This document shows, in pieces, positions 44,520 to 53,890 of a stretch of DNA of 64,000 bases. The notes beneath the pieces are model-generated. The model was given only the letters and a program-made list of their open reading frames with translations, had not been told where the DNA came from and did not search any database. Source of the stretch: CAZRWD01 sp964603785 (GTDB lineage: Bacteria; Fermentibacterota; Fermentibacteria; Fermentibacterales; Fermentibacteraceae); assembly GCA_964603785.1 (NCBI GenBank), contig CAZRWD010000007.1, positions 1 to 64,000 of the forward strand, in the 5' to 3' direction. The translations under genes were made by a program, and so were the position numbers. Numbering within the stretch: position 1 is the stretch's first letter; each line of letters starts with the position of its first letter.

Positions 44520-47078
44520 GGGCACCGCTCCGGCTATCGAGACGAACCGACGTTCCCGGCCGAGCCAGCCCGCGGCGGCCTCCAGGATGTCCTCCTCGCG
44601 GACGGCCGCCTTCTCCGCCAGCGACCTCACGTCGTGGTCCAGCGGCCTTCCCGTCGCGGCCATCCTGAGGAGGTAGCCCGCCAGCGAGTCGTAGTCCATG
44701 AGCGACAGCGCCTGCCTGCCCATCGCCGAGGCCTTGGCCAGGTCCAGCTCGTGCCGTCCGACGGCCTTCGTGGAGATGGAGTCCAGCTCTGCCTGCAGCC
44801 TGCGTATGCCCTCCAGGGCGTTCTCGGCCGAGGTCGCGAGATATGCGAAGAGCCTGCCTCTCCCGCCCGTTGCAAGGTGTTCGCAGCCGACCTGGTAGGC
44901 CAGGCCGCCCGAGGTCCTGAGGCTGCGTTCCAGCCTCGAGCCCATGTCGTCTCCCAGGATGCCTGCGAGGAGGCGGAAGGCCTCGAACCCGGAGCTGCTC
45001 CTGCCCGGGGCCTGGCAGGCCAGGAGCATGTACGACTGGGCCTTGCCCTCGAGCGAAGTGGTGGTGCAGGCGCCCCTCTCGGGGACACGGGAGTGGACGA
45101 CGGGCGGGAGGGCCTCCGCGGGGTCCTGCCAGTCGCCGAAGAGCCTCTCGATCTGAGTCTCGAGCTCCCGGTCGGAGAAGTTGCCGACCACGACCAGCAC
45201 GGTCCCGCCCGGTCTGCTGCACGCCCTGTGGAAATCCTCGACGTCCCCCCTGGTGATCGAGCCGAGCGAAGCCTCGTCGGGGATGCGGGCGGTCTCGGGG
45301 GGATCGCTCATGGACAGCTGGAGCTTCTCGAGGGCCACCACGAAGGGCGACTCGTTCCTCTGCCTGATCTCGGCGATCTTCTCCGCCACCACCCTCGACA
45401 GGTCGTCCTGCCCGAGGGCGGGCCGCCTGAGCAGGTCGGCCACGGCCTCGAGACCCGTCGCGATGTGGTCGGAGAGGATGGTGATGATCCCTGTCGAGTG
45501 CTCGGTCCCGGCGGAGAACGAGAGGTCGCTGCCGAGCCTCTCGAGCCGCCTGTGGAAGTCGATGTAGCCGAGGTCGCCCGTGCCGTGCTGCATGGTCTCG
45601 GCGGTCACGGCGGCGAGGCCCGCCCTGTCGAGAGGCTCCCTCTCCTCGGAGAGGGGGGTCGAGAAGGCCACGGAGACCAGGGGGAACGTGTCGTCATGCC
45701 TGGTCACCAGCAGCATCCCGTTCGGCAGGGTCCGGGTCCGCGCCCCTTCGGACACGCTCACGGAAGGAGGCTGCGTGAGTTCCGGGGGGATCTCCGCGGT
45801 CGTCAGGTCGAGGTCGTCGGGCGGCGAGATGTCCTCGCCGCGGGGCAGGATGGACGGGACCAGCGTCGCCGGTTTCGAACCCGAGGGCTCCAGGATCATC
45901 GTGATGGCCCGCGACGGATCCAGCCAGCGGGTGCAGACGGAGGCGAGGTCCTGCGGGACCGCCCGCGACATGGCCTCCCAGGATGCCGCCTGGTGGGAGG
46001 GGATGCCGAACCTGGAGAGCGAGAGGGCGAGCTCCGATGCCGCGCCTGCCGGATTCGCGGCGGAGAGGACGCTCAGCCCGTGGTGCTGCGTCCTGAGGTC
46101 CTCGAAGTCGCGTTCGGAGAGGATGTCCCTCGACAGCCTCGCCAGCTCCTCGTGCACTATGGCCTCGACGACGGAAGGGTCCCTGCCCGGATAGACCGTG
46201 GCCCTGACCGTGAAGAGGCTCGGGCAGATGCTCAGCGAGCCGCCGGTCGACACATCCAGGGCCAGGCCCCCGTGCACGAGGAGTTCGTCGAGCCGGCTGG
46301 AGCGTGTCCCGGAGAGCCAGGTGGAGGCCATCTCGAGGATGGGCCAGTCAGGGTGGGTACCTTCGGGGGATGGGAAGGCGATGCATATCCTGTGCAGGTC
46401 GGAGGGGTGGCTCAGCCTCTCCCTGCCCGGCGGGCCCCAGGGGCGTTCGTCCGGAGGCGGCGAGAACGACCCGCCAGCCGGGATGCCTCCGAAGAGGTCG
46501 AGCACCAGCTCCCCGACCTCTGCCGGATCCACCCTTCCGGCCACCGCGAGGACCGCGTTCGCGGGGTTGCAGTGCGTCCTGTGGAACTCGGCCGCCGCAG
46601 CCGCGGTGAAGGACCGGATGTCCTCGCCGAAGCCGATCACGGGGTTCCCGTAGGGGTGGTCAGGGAACGCCCTCATCAGGAGCGCCTCCTCGAGAGCCCC
46701 CACGGGGCTGTCCTGGCAGGACATGCGCCTCTCCTCGAGGATGATCGAGGCCTCGCGGGCGACCTCGGCATCGTCGACCTCCAGAGACGCCATCCTGTCG
46801 GCCTCCAGCTCGAGCACCTCCCGGAGCCTGGCCGCGGGGACCACCTCGTAGTAGGCGGTGACATCCCTGGTGGTGAAGGCGTTCGCCAGGCCGCCGCTCC
46901 TGGTGATGATCCTCCAGAATGCGCCGGAGGGGAAGCGTTTGGTCCCCTTGAACATGAGATGCTCGACGAGGTGACTGCAGCCCCTGGTCCCCTCGCGCTC
47001 CACGGCCGAACCCGCGCCGTAGCAGAGGACGCTGGTCGCCACCGGGGCGTAGGGCATGGGAAGCACGCACAGTCGCAT
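44496..47078 (-). CDS. M16-family metallopeptidase (pitrilysin-like), cytoplasmic form
   Basis: This protein of about 860 residues holds two M16 modules. The first has the inverted zinc motif HLVEH (H36, E39, H40) and a downstream helix SIILEERRM carrying the third ligand; the second half lacks the motif, as usual. M16 enzymes degrade or process peptides within a closed chamber. Unlike its paralogue encoded at 49508-52180 it has no signal peptide. ATG 47078 is preceded by a poor ribosome site. In-frame DNA upstream could add LDRKALIDRLPNG, typical of the family, from a CTG with GGAAGG before it, so the true start may be near 47126. Confidence 0.88.
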   Translation of the reverse strand: MRLCVLPMPYAPVATSVLCYGAGSAVEREGTRGCSHLVEHLMFKGTKRFPSGAFWRIITRSGGLANAFTTRDVTAYYEVVPAARLREVLELEADRMASLEVDDAEVAREASIILEERRMSCQDSPVGALEEALLMRAFPDHPYGNPVIGFGEDIRSFTAAAAAEFHRTHCNPANAVLAVAGRVDPAEVGELVLDLFGGIPAGGSFSPPPDERPWGPPGRERLSHPSDLHRICIAFPSPEGTHPDWPILEMASTWLSGTRSSRLDELLVHGGLALDVSTGGSLSICPSLFTVRATVYPGRDPSVVEAIVHEELARLSRDILSERDFEDLRTQHHGLSVLSAANPAGAASELALSLSRFGIPSHQAASWEAMSRAVPQDLASVCTRWLDPSRAITMILEPSGSKPATLVPSILPRGEDISPPDDLDLTTAEIPPELTQPPSVSVSEGARTRTLPNGMLLVTRHDDTFPLVSVAFSTPLSEEREPLDRAGLAAVTAETMQHGTGDLGYIDFHRRLERLGSDLSFSAGTEHSTGIITILSDHIATGLEAVADLLRRPALGQDDLSRVVAEKIAEIRQRNESPFVVALEKLQLSMSDPPETARIPDEASLGSITRGDVEDFHRACSRPGGTVLVVVGNFSDRELETQIERLFGDWQDPAEALPPVVHSRVPERGACTTTSLEGKAQSYMLLACQAPGRSSSGFEAFRLLAGILGDDMGSRLERSLRTSGGLAYQVGCEHLATGGRGRLFAYLATSAENALEGIRRLQAELDSISTKAVGRHELDLAKASAMGRQALSLMDYDSLAGYLLRMAATGRPLDHDVRSLAEKAAVREEDILEAAAGWLGRERRFVSIAGAVPSGLDCGG

Positions 47079-47188
47079 GCCGTTCGGCAGCCTGTCTATC
47101 AGAGCCTTCCTGTCGAGATCCAGCGGCTACCGTCCTTCCCGGGAACGGGGATGCAACCGTCAATGATACATCGAGGAGGGTCGGCGGG

Positions 47189-49420
47189 TCACCTGGTGAG
47201 GACGGTTCGCCTTACGATCCTGTCGCCCTCCGGGCAGGAGGCTGCCGCGAAGTACAGGCCCACCGGGAGATCCCCGAGGTCCGCCAGGACCTCCGCGGAG
47301 CCGGCCTGGTCGGTGAGTATCTGCATGCTCATGGAGATTCTGCCGGACGAGTCGATGAAGTCCAGTCCCACCCGGGACCCCGGGGGGAATCCCGCGAGGG
47401 CCAGCACGGCCCGGCTGCGGAGAGGGCAGGGCAGGGACATCCCCGGCCCGCCGGGAGGCGCGGGGACATGACCTTCTCCCGTCGAGGAGCCCTCCCTGCA
47501 TATGACGAGCGTGTGGGTTCCCTGACCCAGATCGGGCAGGACGGAGAACAGCCTTTCACCTCTGGTCTCCCAGCCGATGGGGCTGCCGTCCAGGAACACC
47601 CAGGAGACCTGGAATCCGCCGGGGAGCGCCGCCACCGCCGTCTGGCCCTCGGTGGCGGCACCGCTGAAGACCGCGGTCAGTTCGGAGGGCCCTGCCCGGA
47701 TGGACTCGAAGAGGATCCCGGAGGTCTGCGCCAGGAAGGCGCCGTACTCCTCCGGCAGGAGCCAGCCGAAGTGGTCCAGGCTCTCGAGAGAGGAGCAGAG
47801 GCTGTCTATCCGCGCCCAGGCGGCATACTGGCCGTTGCCCCACATCGCGATCGGATGGCCTCCGAGGAGGGCGTGCTTGCCCCTGTCCATCACCTTCGAG
47901 AGGTACTCGCAGGGATACATCGACTGGTAGTCGCCCCACCACGCCGTGTTGGTGCCCCACATCTCGCCGCCCGGCACGACGTAGTGGGACAGGTACTGGT
48001 CCCAGAACGGCTCCCCGCCCATCCACTCGTACCACCTGACTCCGTTGCAGTAGAAGTCGTAGCCGTAGACCATCGCCGCCTCCAGGCCGCTCTGGCTGGT
48101 CCTGTGCCCCGGGTAGCGGATGGCGTGTATCAGCGAGGTGTCCAGACCGCATGCGGAGAGGTCCTGCCTGATGACGGCGAAGCGCTCGAGGTGCTCTTCC
48201 GGCTCGAATGTGATGAACTCGTGGTAGGGGTCCCACGCGGAGTCGGGCGAGGGCGTGTGGTGGTAGCCGTGAGAGCCCAGGGTGACCCTGTCGGCCCAGG
48301 GGTAGACGTCGTCCTGAACGTTGGAGAGCCACTGGAGGTACTCCGGGGGCGCGAGCGTGGCCAGCCTCCAGGTGCAGTGCCAGTGCGACCAGCTCTCGTC
48401 CATCCCCTCCTCGGCCCACATGGAGTCGCAGTTGGGGCCCAGGATTGCGTCCGGGAGTATCACCCAGTTCATCGAGAGGGAGGGGTGCGCCTCGAGGAGG
48501 GCTATCAGCCACGCGCTCACGTACTCGTCCCCGGAGGAGGTCTCGGAGAAGGCCCAGAGGTCGTCGGGCGGGTGCCTGAAGGGGATGTCGTCCATCATCC
48601 ACGACGCCGACCGCTCGAGACCGGCCGGATGGGCCGAGAGGAACACCGGCGGGCAGTCGCCGCCGACGGCGTACCGGACGAAGATGCTCTCGGACGAACC
48701 CGGGGGGAGGGTCGAGTGGAGCCAGGGCCCCGTCGCGGTCTCCCTCGGCGGCTCCGTGTCGAAGAAGGTCACCGAGAGGTAGTCGTCGGTCGGAGGCGGG
48801 TGGTCGGTCACGCGGACGATCGTCCACGAGGGGTTGGGCAGTATCAGGCCCGCGTCGAGGAGGTCCCCGTCCCCGGAGAGCTCGATGACCTGGTCGCCCG
48901 ATATCCTCAGGATGCCGTGGGTGCCGTCCAGCGGCACCACCCTGTCCGTACCCGACTGGTTCGCCGCCGTCAGGGTGTCGTAGCAGTTGATGCAGAAGTC
49001 GATCTCGAGGGGGGATTCGATCGCCGCCTCCCCGGTGGCGGTCACGGTGAAGGTCATCTCGAGCCCGCGGCCGACCAGTCTGTACTCTATCCCGCACTCG
49101 ATCGGCAGCTGAACGGACCTGTCCGGCGTCATCATGACCGACGACCAGAAGACGGCCTCGCTGTCCGACTGCAGGACCACCGTGCCGTCCGCCGGTATGA
49201 ACGGACCGCACTGGATCCCGCCGAACTGGAGGCCGCAGGTGAGGTCCTGCCCCGTCTGCAGGTCTACGAGCGACTTCAGCGAGCCGGGGCGGACGATGTC
49301 GAGGACGGGAGTGACCACCGCTACGAGATGGCCGTTCGATATCGTGACCAGCGTCTCCGAAGCCCCCCCGGGCACCCCCGCGGGGACCGCGACCAGCGCC
49401 ATCAGGATGATCTCGTGCAA
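47189..49420 (-). CDS. Secreted polysaccharide deacetylase-like protein with C-terminal sorting domain
   Basis: This protein of about 743 residues starts with a signal peptide (HEIILMALVAVPAGVPGGA) from the TTG at 49420, which has GGAAGG six bases before it. A beta-rich first half is followed near residue 380 by LGSHGYHHTPSPDSAWDPYHEF, which resembles the metal-binding HxxxH block of NodB-type deacetylases. A conserved-looking GYDFYCNGVRW follows. The catalytic first Asp of that family was not clearly placed, so the class is tentative. The C-terminal 75 residues end DLPVGLYFAAASCPEGDRIVRRTVLTR-like, a Por-type sorting tail similar to that of the GH85 enzyme. It lies between two M16 genes. Confidence 0.6.
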   Translation of the reverse strand: MHEIILMALVAVPAGVPGGASETLVTISNGHLVAVVTPVLDIVRPGSLKSLVDLQTGQDLTCGLQFGGIQCGPFIPADGTVVLQSDSEAVFWSSVMMTPDRSVQLPIECGIEYRLVGRGLEMTFTVTATGEAAIESPLEIDFCINCYDTLTAANQSGTDRVVPLDGTHGILRISGDQVIELSGDGDLLDAGLILPNPSWTIVRVTDHPPPTDDYLSVTFFDTEPPRETATGPWLHSTLPPGSSESIFVRYAVGGDCPPVFLSAHPAGLERSASWMMDDIPFRHPPDDLWAFSETSSGDEYVSAWLIALLEAHPSLSMNWVILPDAILGPNCDSMWAEEGMDESWSHWHCTWRLATLAPPEYLQWLSNVQDDVYPWADRVTLGSHGYHHTPSPDSAWDPYHEFITFEPEEHLERFAVIRQDLSACGLDTSLIHAIRYPGHRTSQSGLEAAMVYGYDFYCNGVRWYEWMGGEPFWDQYLSHYVVPGGEMWGTNTAWWGDYQSMYPCEYLSKVMDRGKHALLGGHPIAMWGNGQYAAWARIDSLCSSLESLDHFGWLLPEEYGAFLAQTSGILFESIRAGPSELTAVFSGAATEGQTAVAALPGGFQVSWVFLDGSPIGWETRGERLFSVLPDLGQGTHTLVICREGSSTGEGHVPAPPGGPGMSLPCPLRSRAVLALAGFPPGSRVGLDFIDSSGRISMSMQILTDQAGSAEVLADLGDLPVGLYFAAASCPEGDRIVRRTVLTR

Positions 49421-49507
49421 ATCATGCCTTCCGACAGTCGGCCCAGAAGGTTCGAACACCTCCCCGGGGGTCCCGTTCCCGCGGGTCGTCCCGCGGCACG
49501 ATGGCGC

Positions 49508-52180
49508 TCAGCGCGACGGATCGAGCGGTTCCTCGACGCCTCCCGCGAAGCTCCAGAACCAGCTCCCGGTCGCGAGGTACCTCTCCGCCGCCTCGCGGAT
49601 GTCCGAAGGCGACAGCGACAGGGTGGCCTCCACCGAGGTCCTGTCCCACTCCAGCGGGAGGCCCCTCATCGTGGTCGACACCAGGTAGTCCGACTGGTCC
49701 TGGTAGCCCGTGAACGACAGGGCGTGTCCCGCGGCGGAGCTGGACTGCTCGAGCGCCAGCTCTATCGGCGCGACCTCCTCGACGGTCATCCTGGCGCACT
49801 CGCTCCTTACAGACTCGGCGGCCCTGACCGCAAGGTCGTTGCGGGTGGACAGCCCGGCGAGCCAGACCCCTCTTCCCTCTCCTGCCATGAGGTAGCTGAA
49901 GACGGCGTACGCCAGCCCCTGGTCGTCCCTGACCCAGTGTCCGAGGCGTGAACCGATTCCCGAACCGAGTATGCCGTTCATGGTCGTGAAGGCGATGTAG
50001 TCCGGAGAGTCGTAGCCGGGGCCGGGGACCGCCGCGTAGACCGCCGTCTGGAAGCGTCCGGGCATTGTCGTCACGACCGTGTCGCCGGGTGCCGTGGAGA
50101 ACTCCGGCCAGACCGCCGGAGAGAGGGGGCCGGCAGGCTCCGGCCACTGTCCGAATAGCTGTTCCATCCGCTCGAGGGTCTCGTCGGCGTCGACATCGCC
50201 CACGATCGCCACGACAGTCCCGCCCGGTCTGCACCCGTGCGCGTGGAAGCCGCGCACGTCGGCGGCGGTGATGCGCGACAGGGTCTCGGTCGTGGGCGCC
50301 CTCGCCTCGGCCGGATCGGCGACCATCAGCCTGGACAGCTCGATGGAGGCCCTGGCGAAGTTGCTCCCGTTCCTGGCCTCGACCTCGGCGATGGCCTCCT
50401 CGACGACCTGCTCCACGTCACCGGCGCGCAGGGCGGGTCTGATGAGGAGGTCGGCCACGGAGAGGAGGGCGGTGTCGAGATCCTCGGACAGGACCCTGAC
50501 CGAGCCGGTCGAGAACTCCATGCCCGCCCGGAGGCGGATCTCCGAGCCCAGGTCCTCGAGCCTGGCGTTGAACTCGGAATAGCCGAGTTCCTCCGTGCCG
50601 TGCAGCATGGCGCCGATTGTCACCTGGGCGAGCCCTGCGAGCATCGGATCCTCCCGGAGCTGGGCGAGGGGCACGCCGAAGCCGACCGATACCACGGGGA
50701 ACGTGTGGTCCTCCCTGACGAGCACCCTGAGCCCGTTGTCGAGCACTCTCTCACGCACTCCGATCGAGATGGAGGCCTCGGGAGGCGTCAGCAGCTCCGC
50801 CGGTATCTCCAGCCCCTCGTAGTCGATGGCCGAGGGGGCCTCCATGTCGGCATCCTGCCCGGTCCTGCCCTGCGACGGTCCGGTCGGCATGCCCCCGGTG
50901 GGGGAGAGGATCGCGACCGTCGCGTTCGAGGGGACCAGCCATTCGGATGCTGCCGCCGCCAGGTCGTCCGGACCCGTCGACTCGATTATCCCGAGCGACC
51001 TCGCAGAGGCCAGGTGATCGCCATGGCTCACCCGGTCGAGGGCATAGTTCATCGCGAGCCCGAGGGGACTGGCGCTGCGCATGACCAGATCCGCCCTGGC
51101 CCGTCTCCTGAGGCTGCCGAGCTCGTCCTCGGAGACGTCCTCCGAGGCCAGCCTCGCGACCTCCTCCCAGATCACCCGCTCGACATCCCCGGTCTCCACG
51201 CCGGGCATCACGGTGGCGCCTATGACGAAGAGGCCGTCGTCCATGCCGGCGTCCGTCCATGCGTACGCCTCTCCGGCCAGGCCGGTCTGCACCAGGCTCT
51301 GCTCCAGCCGGCTCGACCTGCCCCCGGAGAGCAGCGTGGAGATCATCTCCATCCGGGTCGCATCCTGGTCGTAGCCGTCGGGGATGTGGAAGCCCACGGC
51401 GATCCTGGCGAGGTTCGACTCGTGCTCGATCTCCACCCGGCGCATGGCGGTCTGGGCGGGCTCCGTCAGGCCCACCTCAGGGGCGGGGGAGCCGGCGGGG
51501 ATCCCTCCGAAGCAGCTGTCGACCAGGGCCAGGACCCTTTCCGTCTCGAAGTCCCCGACCAGGCACAGGACGGCGTTGGACGGGCCGTAGAACCGGCGGT
51601 AGTACTCCGAGGCGCTTCCGGCCGTGTAGGACAGTATGTCGTCCTCGTAGCCGATCACGGGGTGCCTGTAGGGGTGGACGGTGTAGGCTGTCTCCATCAG
51701 TGCCGTGTAGAGCGCGCCGTCAGGGTCGTCGAGGCTGCTCATCCTGTATTCCTCGGCCACGACGTTCCTCTCGGAGACGACCTCGGCGGAGTCGAACAGG
51801 CAGTTGACCATCCTGTCGCTCTCGATGGCGAGGGCGTCGACCAGCCTGGAGGCGGGAAGCATGATGAAGTAGGCAGTGAGATCGTTGGATGTGAACGCGT
51901 TGGCCCAGCCGCCGTCCCGCTGGACTATCTGCCAGAACCTGCCCTTGGGCATGCCGGGAGTGCCCTTGAACATCATGTGCTCGCAGAAGTGACTGATCCC
52001 CCGTATCCCGTCCGACTCGTTCCTCGCCCCCACGCCGTATGCGATGACGCAGGCGGCGACCGGTGCGTAGTGGAGCTCCTGGGTGATCACCGTGAGCCCG
52101 TTCCCCATGACGGTGAGCCGGGGCTCCGCCGGTGCCGCCGAAGAAGATAGCAAGACCGCCAGAACTGCCGCCGTGATCAT
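49508..52180 (-). CDS. M16-family metallopeptidase, exported form
   Basis: This 890-aa protein has a signal peptide (MITAAVLAVLLSSSAAPA) followed by two M16 modules. The first has HFCEH (H64, E67, H68) and a later ERNVVAEEYRMS helix for the third zinc ligand. It aligns along its whole length with the protein encoded at 44496-47078 (shared phrases HMMFKGT/HLMFKGT, NAFT, DRM), so the pair are duplicates sent to different compartments. ATG 52180 is preceded by CGGA. It may process peptides or proteins in the periplasm. Confidence 0.9.
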   Translation of the reverse strand: MITAAVLAVLLSSSAAPAEPRLTVMGNGLTVITQELHYAPVAACVIAYGVGARNESDGIRGISHFCEHMMFKGTPGMPKGRFWQIVQRDGGWANAFTSNDLTAYFIMLPASRLVDALAIESDRMVNCLFDSAEVVSERNVVAEEYRMSSLDDPDGALYTALMETAYTVHPYRHPVIGYEDDILSYTAGSASEYYRRFYGPSNAVLCLVGDFETERVLALVDSCFGGIPAGSPAPEVGLTEPAQTAMRRVEIEHESNLARIAVGFHIPDGYDQDATRMEMISTLLSGGRSSRLEQSLVQTGLAGEAYAWTDAGMDDGLFVIGATVMPGVETGDVERVIWEEVARLASEDVSEDELGSLRRRARADLVMRSASPLGLAMNYALDRVSHGDHLASARSLGIIESTGPDDLAAAASEWLVPSNATVAILSPTGGMPTGPSQGRTGQDADMEAPSAIDYEGLEIPAELLTPPEASISIGVRERVLDNGLRVLVREDHTFPVVSVGFGVPLAQLREDPMLAGLAQVTIGAMLHGTEELGYSEFNARLEDLGSEIRLRAGMEFSTGSVRVLSEDLDTALLSVADLLIRPALRAGDVEQVVEEAIAEVEARNGSNFARASIELSRLMVADPAEARAPTTETLSRITAADVRGFHAHGCRPGGTVVAIVGDVDADETLERMEQLFGQWPEPAGPLSPAVWPEFSTAPGDTVVTTMPGRFQTAVYAAVPGPGYDSPDYIAFTTMNGILGSGIGSRLGHWVRDDQGLAYAVFSYLMAGEGRGVWLAGLSTRNDLAVRAAESVRSECARMTVEEVAPIELALEQSSSAAGHALSFTGYQDQSDYLVSTTMRGLPLEWDRTSVEATLSLSPSDIREAAERYLATGSWFWSFAGGVEEPLDPSR

Positions 52181-52213
52181 TTCCGGATCCGATTCCCTTC
52201 GTTTGGGAGCATG

Positions 52214-52244
52214 TTGTCATTCCCGGCCCGCGGAGGACTATATT
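52214..52244 (+). promoter_or_regulatory. Possible promoter of the pyrG-purF-guaA operon
   Basis: TTGTCA (52214-52219) and TATATT (52239-52244) lie 19 bp apart in the gap between divergent genes. A small hairpin CTGAGG-CTC-CTCAG (about 52254-52268) precedes the pyrG ribosome site. Confidence 0.45.
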
Positions 52245-52279
52245 CGGTTTTACCCTGAGGCTCCTCAGGAGGGTGGCTG

Positions 52280-53890
52280 ATGCCTCGGACCAGGCTCGTG
52301 TTCATCACCGGCGGGGTGGTATCCTCGCTCGGCAAGGGTATAACCGCGGCCTCCATCGCGCTCCTCCTCAAGCAGCGCGGGTACCGGGTGTCCATCCAGA
52401 AGCTCGATCCCTACCTCAACGTCGACCCGGGTACGATGTCTCCCTATCAGCACGGCGAAGTATACGTCACGGAGGACGGTGCGGAAACGGACCTCGACCT
52501 GGGCCACTACGAGCGCTTCGCCGGGATCACCTGCTCGAGGACCAGCAACTTCACTGCCGGCAGGATCTACTCGAACGTCCTGGCGATGGAGCGCAGGGGC
52601 GACTACCTCGGCAGGACCGTGCAGGTCATCCCGCACATCACCGGCGAGATAAAGAGGGCCGTCGGCGAGGGTTTCGACGACTCGACAGACATCGCGATCG
52701 TGGAGGTCGGCGGCACCGCCGGCGACATCGAGTCCCTCCCCTTCCTGGAGGCCATAAGGCAGCTCTCGGCAGAGGTCGGCAGGGAGAACTCGGTCTTCGT
52801 CCACCTGACCCTGCTGCCGTATCTCCGTGCGTCGGGCGAGCTGAAGACCAAGCCGTCGCAGCAGAGCGCGGGCATACTCAGGGAGATCGGCATCATTCCC
52901 GACATCCTCATCTGCCGGACCGAGAAGCCGATGGAGGACGAGCACTTCGAGAAGCTCGCACTCTTCTGCAGCCTTCCGAGGCGGGCTGTGGTGGAGGAGC
53001 GGGACGTCGAGCACTCCATCTACGAGGTCCCGGTCGAGCTGGCCGCCCAGAAGGTCGACGAGCTCCTGCTGGAGCGCCTCGGCCTCCCCCTGCGCGACCT
53101 CGACCTCGCGCAGTGGGGGCGGATGCTGGAACGGGTCGTGTCGCCGTCCGGCGGAGTGGTCCGCATCGCGGTGGTCGGCAAGTACATGTCCATGATCGAC
53201 GCCTACAAGAGCATATTCGAGGCCCTGCGGCACGCGGCGGCGAGCGTCGACGTCGGACTCTCCATCAGGGGGGTCGAGGCCGAGGAGATCGCGTGCGGTG
53301 GAGGTGTCTCCCTCCTGGACGGCGTCGACGGGATTCTCGTCCCCGGAGGTTTCGGATACAGGGGCATCGAGGGCAAGATAGAGGCTGTGCGTCATGCCAG
53401 GGAGGGCGGCATACCCTTCCTGGGCATCTGCCTGGGGATGCAGTGCGCGGTCATCGAGAGCGCGAGGAACACCGCAGGCCTCGAGGGGGCCAGCAGCACC
53501 GAGTTCGAGCCCGGCACGCCCCATCCCGTGATCAGCCTCATGTCCGAACAGGAGGGCGTGGTCGACAAGGGAGGCACCATGCGCCTCGGCTCCTGGCCAT
53601 GCGTCCTCGCAGACGGGACCAGGGCCTCGGAGGCCTACGGCGCCTCCTCCATCTCGGAGCGGCACAGGCACCGCTACGAGTTCAACAACGCGTACCGCGA
53701 GGTCATGGAGGCTTCGGGGATCCGCTTCTCCGGGCTGTCCCCCGACGGCAGGCTCGTCGAGATGATCGAGCGGTCCGACCACCCATGGTTCGCCGCCTGC
53801 CAGTTCCACCCCGAGTTCAGGTCGCGTCCGCTGGAGCCTCATCCCCTGTTCGTCGCCTTCATGAGGGCCGCGGCGGGGAGGCGGGGATGA
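52280..53890 (+). CDS. pyrG: CTP synthase
   Basis: This 536-aa enzyme makes CTP from UTP, ATP and glutamine. The synthase domain opens with VFITGGVVSSLGKGI and QKLDPYLNVDPGTM. The C-terminal class I glutaminase has the nucleophile elbow GICLGMQ and the late His-Glu in FHPEF. The length is normal. ATG 52280 follows GGAGGG. Its last bases overlap the purF start. Confidence 0.97.
   Translation: MPRTRLVFITGGVVSSLGKGITAASIALLLKQRGYRVSIQKLDPYLNVDPGTMSPYQHGEVYVTEDGAETDLDLGHYERFAGITCSRTSNFTAGRIYSNVLAMERRGDYLGRTVQVIPHITGEIKRAVGEGFDDSTDIAIVEVGGTAGDIESLPFLEAIRQLSAEVGRENSVFVHLTLLPYLRASGELKTKPSQQSAGILREIGIIPDILICRTEKPMEDEHFEKLALFCSLPRRAVVEERDVEHSIYEVPVELAAQKVDELLLERLGLPLRDLDLAQWGRMLERVVSPSGGVVRIAVVGKYMSMIDAYKSIFEALRHAAASVDVGLSIRGVEAEEIACGGGVSLLDGVDGILVPGGFGYRGIEGKIEAVRHAREGGIPFLGICLGMQCAVIESARNTAGLEGASSTEFEPGTPHPVISLMSEQEGVVDKGGTMRLGSWPCVLADGTRASEAYGASSISERHRHRYEFNNAYREVMEASGIRFSGLSPDGRLVEMIERSDHPWFAACQFHPEFRSRPLEPHPLFVAFMRAAAGRRG

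Noticed and set aside
44634..47471. A 945-codon open frame on the plus strand
   Set aside because: It runs opposite the M16 peptidase and has a low-complexity, Gly/Arg/Glu-rich product typical of antisense frames in GC-rich genes.
47468..49951. An 827-codon open frame on the plus strand
   Set aside because: It is antisense to the secreted deacetylase-like protein and the exported M16 gene, with no recognisable protein features.
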